Shown here piece after piece: positions 1 to 9,417 of a stretch of 64,000 nt of DNA. The stretch spans positions 1 through 64,000 of the forward strand of contig NZ_JAFFQE010000009.1 of the NCBI RefSeq assembly GCF_016919005.1. The letters are read 5' to 3'. The stretch comes from Desulfopila inferna. GTDB lineage: Bacteria; Desulfobacterota; Desulfobulbia; Desulfobulbales; Desulfocapsaceae. The notes beneath the pieces are model-generated. The model saw only the letters and a program-made list of their open reading frames with translations, was not told the DNA's origin and ran no database searches. Both the position numbers and the translations under genes were made by a program. Positions within the stretch are counted from its first letter, which is position 1. Each line of letters starts with the position of its first letter.

Positions 1-359
1 TTCCAAACCAGCTGGAAGTCAAATACAAAAATGCAGCACGGGAACTGGTATGGCAGTGGTTTTTTCCGGCAAAACAACTCACAGTTGTTGAAAATAACAA
101 TGAACTAAGGCGCTACCATGTACACGAGTCACTTTTGCAAAAAGCTCTAAGGACTGCCGTAAAGAAAGCCAAGATTCCCAAGCGGGTTACTTCACACACT
201 TTTCGCCATTCCTTTGCCAGTCACCTTCTGCAGGCAAATTATGATATTCGAACCATTCAGGAGTTGATGGGCCACTCAGATGTAAGGACAACCATGATTT
301 ATACTCATACGGTGAAAAGTATGACGAAGAAAGAAGCAAGGAGCCCACTTGATTTTTAA
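1..359 (+). CDS. intI: Integron-type tyrosine recombinase (IntI-like), C-terminal part
   Basis: The gene enters the window already open, with frame beginning at base 3, and ends at 359; the N-terminal half is outside. The visible part is the catalytic domain of a tyrosine recombinase: SHTFRHSF gives the HxxR pair, GHSD the second histidine box, and TTMIYTH the nucleophilic tyrosine. The stretch around [12 protein letters not shown] and RRYHVHES resembles the insertion typical of integron integrases rather than phage or XerCD recombinases, and the ending RSPLDF is also typical. Integron integrases recombine attI and attC sites to capture gene cassettes. In the usual layout attI lies on the 5' side of intI, so any cassette array would be to the left, outside the window. 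I see no attC-like hairpin in the 300 bases downstream. Confidence 0.85.
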   Translation, partial: PNQLEVKYKNAARELVWQWFFPAKQLTVVENNNELRRYHVHESLLQKALRTAVKKAKIPKRVTSHTFRHSFASHLLQANYDIRTIQELMGHSDVRTTMIYTHTVKSMTKKEARSPLDF

Positions 360-650
360 TATATTCACAGGCACTATTATCGTAAAAATAGTTGCGCCAT
401 GCAAAGGTTCCTCTGTACATCGACTAGATAAAAATGAGGGCATCGGCCTACTTTCAATTAAAGTGTCGAACCTCAAATAGCTATACAGAGATCCATCCCT
501 TGAATGTAAAATAATGTAATAGCTTAAAATTTCTTCTATCTATAGTTTTATCGCGACTCAATCTTTATAACACACCATTCAACCTCATTATTCCGGGACA
601 GTCCCGGGATACGACTATACAATTACAAGAGGAAGGAATGAGAAATAAAA
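360..650. other. Intergenic region between integrase and tRNA-Sec
   Basis: This is AT-rich non-coding sequence. The only clear structure is a short palindrome at 591-609 with arms CCGGGAC and GTCCCGG around one base, realistically a 5-bp stem with a 5-base loop. It could be a weak terminator for the tRNA, which is transcribed leftwards, or a remnant. The short reading frames here have no recognisable content. Confidence 0.4.
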
Positions 651-748
651 TGGCGGAAGTGCATGGGAATCGAACCCACCTGACAGGCTATTAACCCGCC
701 ACACCGGATTTGAAGTCCGGGAGAGCCACCAGTGCCCTATCCACTTCC
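651..748 (-). tRNA. selC: tRNA-Sec (anticodon TCA)
   Basis: On the minus strand the gene starts GGAAGTGGAT at 748 and ends CACTTCCG followed by an encoded CCA at 651. It is 98 nt long, far longer than a standard tRNA. The anticodon stem CCGGA/TCCGG encloses loop CTTCAAA, giving anticodon TCA, which reads UGA. The long acceptor stem and extended variable arm match bacterial selenocysteine tRNAs, which SelA charges and SelB delivers. Its presence means the organism inserts selenocysteine, which supports the in-frame UGA read-through proposed for the rhodanese gene at 23762-24730. No selA or selB is in the window. Confidence 0.95.
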
Positions 749-918
749 GAGTGACATTCGGAGGAGACTATACTATTCGCTATTGACCTTGAAAACAACT
801 TTTTACTATAATATCGAATTCGTTATTCACAAAGAATAATTTAGCGGGTATTATCTGCCGTTATGTTTATTTTTTACAGCATTACGACAAACCTTTAAGT
901 ATTCGAAAAATAGTTGCT

Positions 919-1302
919 ATGAAGTGTGAAAGGCTCGTTGGTTTAACAAAAAAATGGTACATCCACGTAAGGGATGAGACCATGGCTCCCGCCAGGATGG
1001 TCCAATTCCTTAAAAATCATGTCTCTACCTGCGAAATCTGTCAGACAGATCCGGATATTGAGAGTGAGATAGAAAAAATCACCGAAATTATACTTCCTGA
1101 AAGCAAAATCCCCAAGGCTGTCCGCCTGCAGCAGGAACAGGATGATATCGCGGAGAATGCTGCCAGAGAGCAAGCTGAGGAAGGCGAAAAAAGTGACGAT
1201 GAAGATGAAGACGAAGACACCGTAGAAGAAGAGGAAGAAACAGAAGAATACATGGATGACGACGATGATATCGAGGATGACGATCTCGACGATCTCGACT
1301 GA
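919..1302 (+). CDS. Small acidic CxxC protein, unknown function
   Basis: A 127-residue protein in two parts. The N-terminal ~70 residues are mixed in charge and include a CEIC pair near residue 38, which could bind a metal or be redox-active. The C-terminal ~45 residues are almost only Asp and Glu and probably unstructured. No signal peptide or membrane segment is visible, so it is likely cytoplasmic. The start is the first ATG of the frame; no strong ribosome binding site is seen, and the ATG at 982 is an alternative. It ends just before a bidirectional terminator shared with the convergent acyltransferase gene. I do not recognise a characterised family. Acidic tails of this kind occur in nucleic-acid mimics and protein chaperones, but nothing here proves either. 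Confidence 0.75.
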   Translation: MKCERLVGLTKKWYIHVRDETMAPARMVQFLKNHVSTCEICQTDPDIESEIEKITEIILPESKIPKAVRLQQEQDDIAENAAREQAEEGEKSDDEDEDEDTVEEEEETEEYMDDDDDIEDDDLDDLD

Positions 1303-1336
1303 TCTTCTTTGGTTCCAACAGAAATACCGAGAAACT

Positions 1337-1366
1337 AAAAAAGCGGAACGCAAGTTTCGCTTTTTT
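1337..1366. terminator. Bidirectional Rho-independent terminator
   Basis: A near-perfect hairpin with arms AAAAAAGCGGAAC and GTTTCGCTTTTTT around GCAA has an A-run on one side and a T-run on the other. It lies between the convergent genes ending at 1302 and 1365 and can serve both. It overlaps the last bases of the acyltransferase gene. Confidence 0.85.
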
Positions 1367-2207
1367 ATTTCCACTCCTGCAGTTTGCTCTGGATGAAATC
1401 CGCCACCTGCTGGTGCTGCTCAGCACCTTTACCACTGACCCGTAACGGTTCGCCAAAAGCTGTTTTTACCGGAATTTCCGGACAAAGCTTACCCAGATCC
1501 TTGGTAAATTTGCCGTTGCGCCAGGCGTCGGTCTTCAGGGCCATTGGGATGATGGGCACATCCGCCCTTCCTGCCAGCTTGGTACCAATGCTGCCGAATT
1601 GAAGTGGATCAAAAGTGGTGGAACGCGTGGTCTGGGGAAAGACAATCACGGAAATACCGTTTTGCAGCCGGTCAACCCCTTCGGACATTACCTTCTTGAG
1701 GTCCTGACGCGGATTCGTCCTGGTTACCGCCACTGGATTTCGTGAGCGCATCACATACTTGAACACAGGATAGTCCAGCAGGCTCTCCTTCACCACAAAG
1801 GTGACCTTGGTATACGGAACGATAATCACCGGCAGGATCAGCGTCTCCATGATCGACATATGATTGCCGATAAAAACACACGGTCCGTCCAACTTCTCCA
1901 GATTTTGCAGACCGGAGATACTGAACTGCAATCCCGCTTTCTCCAAAAGCCTCAGCACCCGCAGGCTGTCAAGGGCCCAGTCGTTTTCTGAATAGCTGCC
2001 GTTTTTTGCTTTTGCGGCCGCCTGGTAGACCACGCTGATTAATTGGGGATAAAAAACAAGAGATGGAGCAACCTTACTGAGAAAAGAGGTTTCTTCCCGT
2101 ACAGAGAGGTAGCGGGAGTCGCGAACATCGAGAAAATGCATGACAGGCTCGTAAGTGAAAAGAAGATCTTCCTTTATTGGCAGTTTCCTGAAAACTCTCC
2201 TCTGCAT
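1365..2207 (-). CDS. PlsC-family lysophospholipid acyltransferase
   Basis: A 280-residue protein with a PlsC/LPLAT acyltransferase domain over about residues 95-250. Members transfer an acyl chain from acyl-ACP or acyl-CoA to a lysophospholipid or related acceptor at the inner membrane. Block I reads NHMSIMET, so the family's HX4D motif is HX4E here. Block III reads FPQTTRS in place of the usual FPEGTRS. Both changes keep the histidine and arginine but alter acidic residues, so substrate or rate may differ from classic PlsC. The domain is preceded by about 90 residues that I cannot assign. The start at 2207 is the longest ATG; no good ribosome site is visible there or at 2142. It lies downstream of hyuAB on the same strand with a 158-base gap and is probably transcribed separately. 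Confidence 0.8.
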   Translation of the reverse strand: MQRRVFRKLPIKEDLLFTYEPVMHFLDVRDSRYLSVREETSFLSKVAPSLVFYPQLISVVYQAAAKAKNGSYSENDWALDSLRVLRLLEKAGLQFSISGLQNLEKLDGPCVFIGNHMSIMETLILPVIIVPYTKVTFVVKESLLDYPVFKYVMRSRNPVAVTRTNPRQDLKKVMSEGVDRLQNGISVIVFPQTTRSTTFDPLQFGSIGTKLAGRADVPIIPMALKTDAWRNGKFTKDLGKLCPEIPVKTAFGEPLRVSGKGAEQHQQVADFIQSKLQEWK

Positions 2208-2365
2208 TCGTTCTGCACAGAACCAATGCAGTCGCAGAGGCCGGAATTGATTCCGACCCGAAACGTCCCAAGTCGAACTTTTTTTGCGACGCCATCATTT
2301 TCTACCCTAAATGAGAACGAAACTAAACCTTTTTTACTCTTCTTTCGATCTTTTGCAAACCAAGG

Positions 2366-5300
2366 TCAGCACCCCTGCGGCGGTTTGCCGAAACCACCTC
2401 CGCCCGGGGTCTCGATACGAAAAATATCACCCGGCTGCATCTCCACCTGATCATTGCCCTTGACCCTGACGATGCTGCCGTCTTTTCTGATCACGCTGTT
2501 CTCCCCGCATTTGCCGGCACAACCTCCGCAAAGTCCGTAGGGCTCAGTTTCCCGGTGAGATGAAAGGACCGTCGCCGTCATCGGTTCGAGAAAACGTATT
2601 TGCCGCACTACGCCGTCACCGCCGTGAAATTTACCATTGCCGCCTGAACCATGACGGATGCTGAAGGATTCGAGCCGCACCGGAAAACGCCATTCCACCA
2701 CCTCCGGATCGGTCATTCTGGTGTTGGTCATGTGTGAATGGACAGCACTGGTGCCGTGATGATCCTGCCCTGCTCCGGTCCCGCCGCAGATCGTTTCATA
2801 GTTCTGGTAGACATCATTGCCGTAGACAAAATTATTCATGGTTCCCTGAGACGAAGCCAATACTCCCAGTGCCCCGAAAAGACAGTCGGTTATCATCTGG
2901 GATACCTCGGTATTCCCGGAGATCACGGCAGCCGGATACTCAGGACTGATCATGGTCCGTGGGGGAATGGTGATGGTGAGCGGCTTGAGACAACCTTCAT
3001 TCAAAGGTATCTGATCGTTGACCAGGGTCCTGAAGACATACAGCACGGCAGCCTTGCAGACGGCCGTCGGGGCATTGTAATTGCCGCTGTTCTGCGGAGA
3101 TGTGCCGCTGAAGTCAATGCTCGCCTGGCGCGCCTTTTTGTCAACCGTGATTTTAACCTTGATGACATTGCCGCCGTCCATGTGATAGACGAATTCACCA
3201 TCCTTGAGCACATCGAGCACGCTGCGCACCGATTCCTCGGCGTTATCCTGCACATGCCCCATATATGCCTGAACAACATCGAGTCCGAAATGATCAATCA
3301 TCTTGAGCAGTTCGTGCAGACCAGTCTCATTGGCAGCGATCTGGGCTGCCAGGTCGGCGGCATTCTGATCAATATTACGGCAGGGATATTTCCCCGAGGC
3401 CAGCAGGGCACGGGTCTCTTTCTCCCGAAACTCGCCCTCCTCCACCAGCAGAAAATTATCGATCAGCACACCTTCATCGTCAATATGGGTTGAATCAGGA
3501 GGGGACGATCCGGGCGTCTTGCCGCCGATATCGGCGTGATGGCCGCGGGCACCTACATAGAAAAGCACTGATCTGCCCTGCTCGTCAAATACAGGGGTGA
3601 TCACTGTAACGTCAGGCAGGTGTGTGCCTCCATTATAGGGAGCATTGAGCATGTAGACATTACCGGGCTTCATGGTGCCCTGGTTTTCGCGGATGATGGT
3701 TTTCACCGACTCGCCCATCGAGCCAAGATGCACGGGCACATGGGGAGCATTGGCCACCAACTGCCCTTCAGCGTCAAAAACGGCGCAGGAGAAATCCAGG
3801 CGTTCCTTGATATTGACGGAATACGAGGTCTTGGCAAGGGTCGCGCCCATCTGCTCGGCGATGGACATGAAAAGATTATTAAATACCTCAAGCATCACCG
3901 GATCGACCTCGGTGCCGAGGGCCATGGCCTTGGGGCGTTCCTTATAGCGCGTCAGAATCAGGTGGCTTCGCGAATTGAGCTGCGCCTGCCAGCCCTCCTC
4001 GACAATAACGGTGCCGGTGCTTTCGCTGATGATGGCAGGGCCCTTGAGCAACTGGCCGACCAGGAGTTTCTCCCGTTTATAGAGTGGTACATCTTCCATT
4101 TTTGCACCGCTATACATCAGGACGTGGTCTGCGGCAACAGGTTCGGAGCAGTCAGACACATCGCTTTCGGGATCGATCAAGGGTTCATTGACTCCGATTC
4201 CTTCAACCGACACCGCCTCGATCACCAGCCCCCGCTCGCGGGCGACAAAGCCGAACTGCTGCTTATGCGCGGCCTCGAAGCTTGCCTGCATCTCCTCCAC
4301 CGAGGCTTCGTCAACCAGAAGCGAGGTATCGGTGGCTTCATAGCGCAGGTGAACCTTGACTTCAACCTTGATTACATCCTCGCTGACTCCCTGCCTGGCA
4401 ACCTCATCCCGCACCTCCTTTTCCAGTGGTTCGGCCATACGGCGGACGACTGCGGCCGCATCTGCGTCAAAATTCTTTTCCACCTGAACCTCCCGCATGG
4501 CGCGGACATCGGCAAGACCCATGCCGTAGGCGGAAAGTACTCCGGCAAAGGGATGGAGGAACACCCTCTTCATACCCAGGGCATCGGCCACCGGGCAGGC
4601 ATGCTGGCCACCTGCGCCGCCGAAGCAGTTGAGTGTATACTCGGTGACGTCATAGCCCCGCTGCACAGAAATCTGCTTGATGGCGTTTGCCATATTCTCC
4701 ACCGCGATTGTGAGGAACCCTTCCGCAACTTTCTGCGGAGACTGCAGCGGCTTGCCGGTGGCCTTGCTGATATTCTCAGCCAGTTCGGCAAAGCGTTTAT
4801 GCACCACCTCGACGTCAAGCGGCTGGTCTGCCTTCGGCCCGAAGACACTGGGAAAATGATGCGGCTGGATTTTGCCGAGCATCACGTTGCAGTCCGTAAC
4901 CGTCAGCGGGCCTCCCCGCAGATAGCAGGCAGGCCCCGGATTGGCCCCTGCCGAATCCGGTCCCACCCGATAGCGGGAGCCATCAAAATGGAGAATAGAG
5001 CCTCCGCCTGCGGCAACGGTATGGATATGCATCATCGGCGCCCGCATGCGTACACCGGCAACCATAGTCTCGAAGCTCCGTTCGAATTCACCATTGTAGT
5101 GCGCGACATCGGTGGAGGTGCCGCCCATATCAAAGCCGATTATTTTGCCATAACCGCTCATCGAGGCAGTCCTCACCATGCCCACTACTCCACCTGCCGG
5201 TCCTGAAAGGATGGCGTCCTTGCCCTGGAACATCTTGGCGTCGGTGAGCCCTCCGTTTGACTGCATGAACATGAGCCGTGGCCCCTCTCCAAGCTGAGCC

Positions 5301-5977
5301 GCCACCTGTTCGACATAACGCCTGAGAATGGGCGAGAGATAGGCATCGACAACTGTGGTGTCTCCCCGCGAAATCAACTTCATCAAGGGACTTACTTCGC
5401 TGCTGATTGATATCCGGGTGAAGCCTGTTTCTTTGGCGATGGCGGCCACCTGCTGCTCATGGAGCGGATTGCGGTAACCATGCATGAAGGCGATAGCCAC
5501 CGAACGGATACCCTTCTCATAGGCCTTTTTCATATCTTTTCGTGCAGCGTCGAGATCTACAGGGATAAGTTCCTTTCCGGCTGCATCCAGACGTTCCTGA
5601 ACCTCGACAACCTCCTCGTACAGCAACTCCGGCAGAACTATATGACGCTCAAACAGTTTCGGCCGGGTTTGATAGCCGATCCTCAGGGCATCGCCGAACC
5701 CCTTGGTGGTCACGAAGAGGGTACGGTCGCCCTTCCTCTCCAGCAGAGCGTTTGTGGCCACAGTGGTGCCCATTTTCACACTCTCTATCAGATCTTCAGG
5801 GATGGCTTCATCCCGGCGCAGTCCCATCAGTTCGCGAATCCCCTGAACTGCCGCGTCGCTATAATGTTCCGGATTTTCCGAAAGCAGCTTATGTGTCACC
5901 AGACTGCCGTCCGGTCTTTTTGCCACTACATCGGTAAAGGTACCGCCACGGTCTATCCAGACCTGCCATTTGCTCAT
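2366..5977 (-). CDS. Fused HyuA-HyuB hydantoinase / ATP-dependent 5-oxoprolinase
   Basis: A 1203-residue fusion. Residues 1-~680 are HyuA-type, with the N-terminal actin-like ATPase start [10 protein letters not shown], a FDMGGTSTD phosphate loop near residue 285 and a GGAGGQHA motif near 455. Residues ~690-1200 are HyuB-type, beginning [10 protein letters not shown], with [12 protein letters not shown] and a GGGGFG end. This order is that of eukaryotic 5-oxoprolinase and bacterial OplAH, which open a lactam or imide ring such as 5-oxoproline (to glutamate) with ATP; related enzymes act on hydantoins. The start ATG at 5977 has CAGGAG about 9 bases upstream. The gene diverges from a TRAP transporter across a palindromic operator, so ligand uptake and ring opening are probably co-regulated. 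Pyroglutamate is a plausible substrate, but hydantoins cannot be excluded. Confidence 0.9.
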   Translation of the reverse strand: MSKWQVWIDRGGTFTDVVAKRPDGSLVTHKLLSENPEHYSDAAVQGIRELMGLRRDEAIPEDLIESVKMGTTVATNALLERKGDRTLFVTTKGFGDALRIGYQTRPKLFERHIVLPELLYEEVVEVQERLDAAGKELIPVDLDAARKDMKKAYEKGIRSVAIAFMHGYRNPLHEQQVAAIAKETGFTRISISSEVSPLMKLISRGDTTVVDAYLSPILRRYVEQVAAQLGEGPRLMFMQSNGGLTDAKMFQGKDAILSGPAGGVVGMVRTASMSGYGKIIGFDMGGTSTDVAHYNGEFERSFETMVAGVRMRAPMMHIHTVAAGGGSILHFDGSRYRVGPDSAGANPGPACYLRGGPLTVTDCNVMLGKIQPHHFPSVFGPKADQPLDVEVVHKRFAELAENISKATGKPLQSPQKVAEGFLTIAVENMANAIKQISVQRGYDVTEYTLNCFGGAGGQHACPVADALGMKRVFLHPFAGVLSAYGMGLADVRAMREVQVEKNFDADAAAVVRRMAEPLEKEVRDEVARQGVSEDVIKVEVKVHLRYEATDTSLLVDEASVEEMQASFEAAHKQQFGFVARERGLVIEAVSVEGIGVNEPLIDPESDVSDCSEPVAADHVLMYSGAKMEDVPLYKREKLLVGQLLKGPAIISESTGTVIVEEGWQAQLNSRSHLILTRYKERPKAMALGTEVDPVMLEVFNNLFMSIAEQMGATLAKTSYSVNIKERLDFSCAVFDAEGQLVANAPHVPVHLGSMGESVKTIIRENQGTMKPGNVYMLNAPYNGGTHLPDVTVITPVFDEQGRSVLFYVGARGHHADIGGKTPGSSPPDSTHIDDEGVLIDNFLLVEEGEFREKETRALLASGKYPCRNIDQNAADLAAQIAANETGLHELLKMIDHFGLDVVQAYMGHVQDNAEESVRSVLDVLKDGEFVYHMDGGNVIKVKITVDKKARQASIDFSGTSPQNSGNYNAPTAVCKAAVLYVFRTLVNDQIPLNEGCLKPLTITIPPRTMISPEYPAAVISGNTEVSQMITDCLFGALGVLASSQGTMNNFVYGNDVYQNYETICGGTGAGQDHHGTSAVHSHMTNTRMTDPEVVEWRFPVRLESFSIRHGSGGNGKFHGGDGVVRQIRFLEPMTATVLSSHRETEPYGLCGGCAGKCGENSVIRKDGSIVRVKGNDQVEMQPGDIFRIETPGGGGFGKPPQGC

Positions 5978-6096
5978 CTGCCTGACTCCTGGTTAAAGTC
6001 GAGTTGTTACTATTGGTGATCCCGAAAAAAGCGATCGTAGTTACTCTCACTTCACAAAATCTGAAACTCTATCAAAGCAATCATGTTAATTTTTTA

Positions 6097-6130
6097 TCGA
6101 CATATTGTCAATAATATGACAATATGTCGA
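6097..6130. promoter_or_regulatory. Perfect 14-bp inverted repeat, probable operator
   Basis: TCGACATATTGTCA (6097-6110) and TGACAATATGTCGA (6117-6130) are exact inverted copies separated by ATAATA. The site lies in the divergent region between hyuAB (start 5977) and dctP (start 6394). The sequence GTCGAGGAATA that begins in the right arm recurs at 6250-6260, so a second half-site may exist nearer dctP. The natural candidate ligand is the MarR-like protein encoded at 9418-9948; this is inference from context. Confidence 0.7.
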
Positions 6131-6344
6131 GGAATAATGAATATGTCAACTCCCATCGGTTGTTCAGAGCGATTTAATCGCCCAGGTGGAAGTAATAATT
6201 TGTAAATTGGTTTGTAATTCATTACGATAATATCACTATATCATTATCCGTCGAGGAATATAACAAACAATTACAGCGAACATCTCATTACGGAAATTTC
6301 TATAGATTTTTAAGGGAGGAATACTATTCGAAGGGTCTCAAGAT

Positions 6345-6360
6345 AGGCGGCTATCCGCCT
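6345..6360 (+). other. Short hairpin in the dctP leader
   Basis: AGGCGG and CCGCCT form a 6-bp stem with a CTAT loop, 34 bases before the dctP start. It could stabilise the 5' end of the transporter mRNA or simply mark the leader. No T-run follows, so it is not a terminator. Confidence 0.4.
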
Positions 6361-6393
6361 GAGCAACAATTGAATTCAGAAAAGGAGAACAAA

Positions 6394-7377
6394 ATGAAAT
6401 CTATTGGACGCAAATTTTTTCTTACATTCACCAGTTTGGTGGGAATCTGCAGTCTGGCGACATTGAGCTCCGCAGCAACCTGGGATATGCCTACTCCCTA
6501 TCCCGACAAAACCTTTCATACCCAGAACATTATTCAGTTTACCGAAGAGGTTGATGAGCTAACCTCAGGCAATCTCAAGATCAAGGTACATTCCGCGGGA
6601 TCTCTTTTCAAGCATCCTGAAATTAAAAATGCGGTTCGTGGCGGTCAAGTTCCTATCGGAGAAGTTTTCGTCTCACTGCTCTCCAATGAACATGCCGTTT
6701 TCGGAGCCGATTCCCAGCCCTTTCTTGCCACCAATTACGACCAGGCCCAGAAGCTGTGGGATGCCCAGAAAGGCGTAGTTGAAACACTGCTCGACAAACA
6801 GGGACTGATGCCGCTTTTTTCCGTGGCCTGGCCACCTCAGGGACTCTATACAAAGAAAAAGATTGAGAGCGTCGATGATCTCAAAGGCATCAAGTTCAGA
6901 GCCTATAACGCTACTCTGGAAAAATTTGCAAATCTGGTCGGTGCAGCTCCAACGCAAGTAGAGGTACCTGATATCCCTCAGGCTTTTGCCACCGGTAGAG
7001 TCGAGGCGATGATCACCTCACCCTCAACCGGCGCCAATTCCAATGCCTGGGACTTCGTCACCTATTATACCGATATCCAGGCCTGGCTTCCGAAAAACAT
7101 CGTTTTCGTCAACAAAAAAGCCTTCCGCAAACTGAGCGATGAGGATCAGAAGGCAGTTCTGACAGCCGCGGCCAATGCCGAGAAGCGTGGCTGGGAAATG
7201 AGCAAGGAGGAAACCGAAGCCAAAACGGCTATTCTCGAGGAAAACGGAGTTATCATCGTCACCCCTAGCGATGAGCTGATGCAGGGACTTCATGAAGTCG
7301 GTGATAAGATGCTGGAGGACTGGAAGAAAGAGGCGGGTCCCGAAGGCGAGATTCTTCTCGAGGCTTTCCAAAAATAA
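6394..7377 (+). CDS. dctP: TRAP transporter solute-binding protein (DctP family)
   Basis: A 327-residue periplasmic binding protein. Residues 1-~27 form a Sec signal peptide ending near LSSA/A, so the mature protein starts about ATWDMPTPYP. The body shows the DctP fold: a PQAFATGRVEA segment and KFRAYN, whose arginine is the conserved residue that binds the ligand carboxylate in most TRAP binding proteins. A carboxylated ligand therefore fits, consistent with 5-oxoproline and the neighbouring oxoprolinase. I chose the ATG at 6394, with GGAG at 6384-6387, over the in-frame TTG at 6370, because only the former has a proper ribosome site and a clean signal peptide. It is the first gene of dctPQM and is followed by a strong intercistronic hairpin. 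Confidence 0.93.
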   Translation: MKSIGRKFFLTFTSLVGICSLATLSSAATWDMPTPYPDKTFHTQNIIQFTEEVDELTSGNLKIKVHSAGSLFKHPEIKNAVRGGQVPIGEVFVSLLSNEHAVFGADSQPFLATNYDQAQKLWDAQKGVVETLLDKQGLMPLFSVAWPPQGLYTKKKIESVDDLKGIKFRAYNATLEKFANLVGAAPTQVEVPDIPQAFATGRVEAMITSPSTGANSNAWDFVTYYTDIQAWLPKNIVFVNKKAFRKLSDEDQKAVLTAAANAEKRGWEMSKEETEAKTAILEENGVIIVTPSDELMQGLHEVGDKMLEDWKKEAGPEGEILLEAFQK

Positions 7378-7386
7378 GATAAATCC

Positions 7387-7409
7387 AGGGGCTTCCCTGG
7401 GAAGCCCCT
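7387..7409 (+). other. Intercistronic hairpin after dctP
   Basis: AGGGGCTTC and GAAGCCCCT form a 9-bp GC-rich stem with a 5-base loop, right after the dctP stop and before the dctQ ribosome site. There is no T-run. In operons of binding-protein transporters such hairpins protect the upstream mRNA so that the binding protein is made in excess over the membrane parts; that role is inferred here. Confidence 0.6.
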
Positions 7410-7427
7410 TAGTTCAGCGGAGAAAGT

Positions 7428-8015
7428 ATGTGGGAAGTTAAGGAGAGCCTGCTGCGCAGAAACCTCAACAGACTGTATTTATGGAGTGGATGGCTTGCCG
7501 GGGCGTTTATTGCCGCCATTTTTCTTCTTGTGCTGTGTCAGGTGGGTCTGAACCTCATTGACCGCCTGAGCGGTTTGATGACAGGAAAGGCTGTCGGCTT
7601 AACTATCCCTTCCTATGCTGATTTCACCGGATTTTTTCTTGCTGCGGCATCCTTTCTGGCCCTTGCCCATACCCTGCGCCAGGGCGGCCATATCCGGGTC
7701 AGTCTTGTTATCGCTCAGCTCGACAGAAAGATGCGCCATATCTTTGAAATCTGGTGCCTGCTCCTGACGACACCGGTCTCTGCCTATTTCACCTGGTACA
7801 CCATTTCGCTCACCCGTGAATCATATACCTACCACGATCTCTCCCCCGGCATGGTTGCCGTACCCCTATGGATTCCTCAATCAGCCATGTCTCTGGGGCT
7901 GGCAATATTGACAATCGCCCTCATCGATGAACTTCTTGCTACTTTAAGGGGCGGCAAGCCCAGCTATGCGGGAGCCGGCGAAAGGCTTCTTGACGATGAT
8001 GATCCCACCTCATAA
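7428..8015 (+). CDS. dctQ: TRAP transporter small membrane subunit (DctQ family)
   Basis: A 195-residue inner-membrane protein with four hydrophobic segments at about residues 19-40, 63-80, 100-122 and 138-160. The arrangement and RQGGHIRV, a typical DctQ loop, identify it as the small TRAP subunit, which packs against DctM. The start ATG has GGAG 5 bases upstream. It lies 50 bases after dctP and 17 bases before dctM, so the three genes form one operon. The C-terminal ~25 residues are hydrophilic and acidic. Confidence 0.9.
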   Translation: MWEVKESLLRRNLNRLYLWSGWLAGAFIAAIFLLVLCQVGLNLIDRLSGLMTGKAVGLTIPSYADFTGFFLAAASFLALAHTLRQGGHIRVSLVIAQLDRKMRHIFEIWCLLLTTPVSAYFTWYTISLTRESYTYHDLSPGMVAVPLWIPQSAMSLGLAILTIALIDELLATLRGGKPSYAGAGERLLDDDDPTS

Positions 8016-8032
8016 CTTTTCCGGAGATATGC

Positions 8033-9334
8033 ATGTCTGAAGTAGCTCTGACCCTTTTTTTGCTGCTCATCCTTTTTGCTTTGCTGGGCAGCGGGATCTG
8101 GGTTGCTTTTTCACTGTTGAGTGTCGGCATGGTCGGCATGTTGGTTTTTACCGAAGCACCGTTGGGGGATGTTCTTGCCACAACAGTCTGGGGAGCGAGC
8201 AATTCCTGGTCGCTGGCAGCATTACCCCTCTTTATCTGGATGGGCGAGATCCTTTTCCGCTCACGGCTCTCCGAGGACATGTTTTCCGGGCTCTCTCCCT
8301 GGCTTACCCATCTTCCGGGCAGGCTGCTTCATGTCAATATCCTGGGCTGCGCCATATTTGCCGCGGTGTCGGGATCATCGGCGGCAACCGCCGCTACCAT
8401 CGGCAAAATGTCGATCCCGGAACTTTCCAAACGCAAGTATCCGGAACACATGCTGATAGGTACCCTGGCCGGATCAGCCACCCTCGGCCTGTTGATTCCG
8501 CCATCCATTATCCTGATCGTCTACGGGGTGGCCACCGAGCAATCCATCGCCAGACTTTTTATCGGCGGCCTGCTCCCGGGGCTCCTGCTTGTCGGGTTGT
8601 TTGTCGGTTATGTCGTAATCTGGTCGCTTGCCAATCCGGAAAAGATCCCACCCGGCGAGACATCGCTTTCATTTGCCGAAAAAATCAAACGTTCACGACG
8701 CCTCATTCCGGTAGTCCTGCTGATTGCCGGAGTTATAGGTTCGATTTACTCCGGTATTGCTTCACCTACCGACGCAGCCGCCGTCGGTGTGGCTCTGTCC
8801 CTCCTTCTTTCCAAATATACGGGGACGTTGAACATGCGAACCTTTTTCGATGGATTGATGGGAGCCACCAAAACCTCGTGCATGATCGCCTTCATTCTGG
8901 CGGGTGCAGCTTTTCTTACGGTTGCCATGGGATTTACCGGCATCCCCAAAATGCTTGCCGTCTGGATTGCCACACTCGGTCTTTCGCCCTATGCTCTTCT
9001 TGGTGCGTTGACCGTCTTTTTCATCATACTCGGCTGTTTTCTCGATGGTATATCGGTTGTGGTTCTTACCACGTCGGTGATCATGCCTATGGTGGAGCAG
9101 GCTGGAATCGACCCGCTATGGTTCGGTATTTTTATTGTCATCGTGGTGGAGATGTCTCAGATAACCCCGCCCGTCGGCTTCAACCTCTTCGTCATTCAGG
9201 GTTTGACCGGGCTGAATATTCTCAAGGTGGCCTATGCTGCCATTCCCTTCTTTCTCCTGCTGATGGTCGCCCTGATCCTCATCGTGGCGTTCCCCTCCAT
9301 CGTCACCGTGCTTCCCAATATGATGGGAGGCTGA
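8033..9334 (+). CDS. dctM: TRAP transporter large permease (DctM family)
   Basis: A 433-residue polytopic protein with about 12 hydrophobic segments, the sodium-coupled transport subunit of the TRAP system. Family signatures are the GSSAATAATIG region near residue 118, LIPPSIILIVYG near 160 and ITPPVGFNLFV near 378. The start ATG has GGAG 6 bases upstream. It ends the dctPQM operon; the next gene, a MarR-like regulator, is convergent. Together with hyuAB across the divergent promoter region it gives an uptake-plus-ring-opening module. Confidence 0.93.
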   Translation: MSEVALTLFLLLILFALLGSGIWVAFSLLSVGMVGMLVFTEAPLGDVLATTVWGASNSWSLAALPLFIWMGEILFRSRLSEDMFSGLSPWLTHLPGRLLHVNILGCAIFAAVSGSSAATAATIGKMSIPELSKRKYPEHMLIGTLAGSATLGLLIPPSIILIVYGVATEQSIARLFIGGLLPGLLLVGLFVGYVVIWSLANPEKIPPGETSLSFAEKIKRSRRLIPVVLLIAGVIGSIYSGIASPTDAAAVGVALSLLLSKYTGTLNMRTFFDGLMGATKTSCMIAFILAGAAFLTVAMGFTGIPKMLAVWIATLGLSPYALLGALTVFFIILGCFLDGISVVVLTTSVIMPMVEQAGIDPLWFGIFIVIVVEMSQITPPVGFNLFVIQGLTGLNILKVAYAAIPFFLLLMVALILIVAFPSIVTVLPNMMGG

Positions 9335-9417
9335 TTGCTGAGAGGCTGATTTAATGTCCCAATTTCGACAGGTTCCAGCCTGAGTGGAGATTGGGGCAGG
9401 AGGAAACTGAAGGCAAT

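Noticed and set aside
3620-5206. 528-residue open frame on the plus strand
   Set aside because: It is antisense to hyuAB, which has full family motifs; the frame has no recognisable domain and is a shadow of codon use.
2366-5977. HyuA and HyuB as two separate genes
   Set aside because: The frame is continuous across the domain junction, with no stop or frameshift; it is a true fusion.
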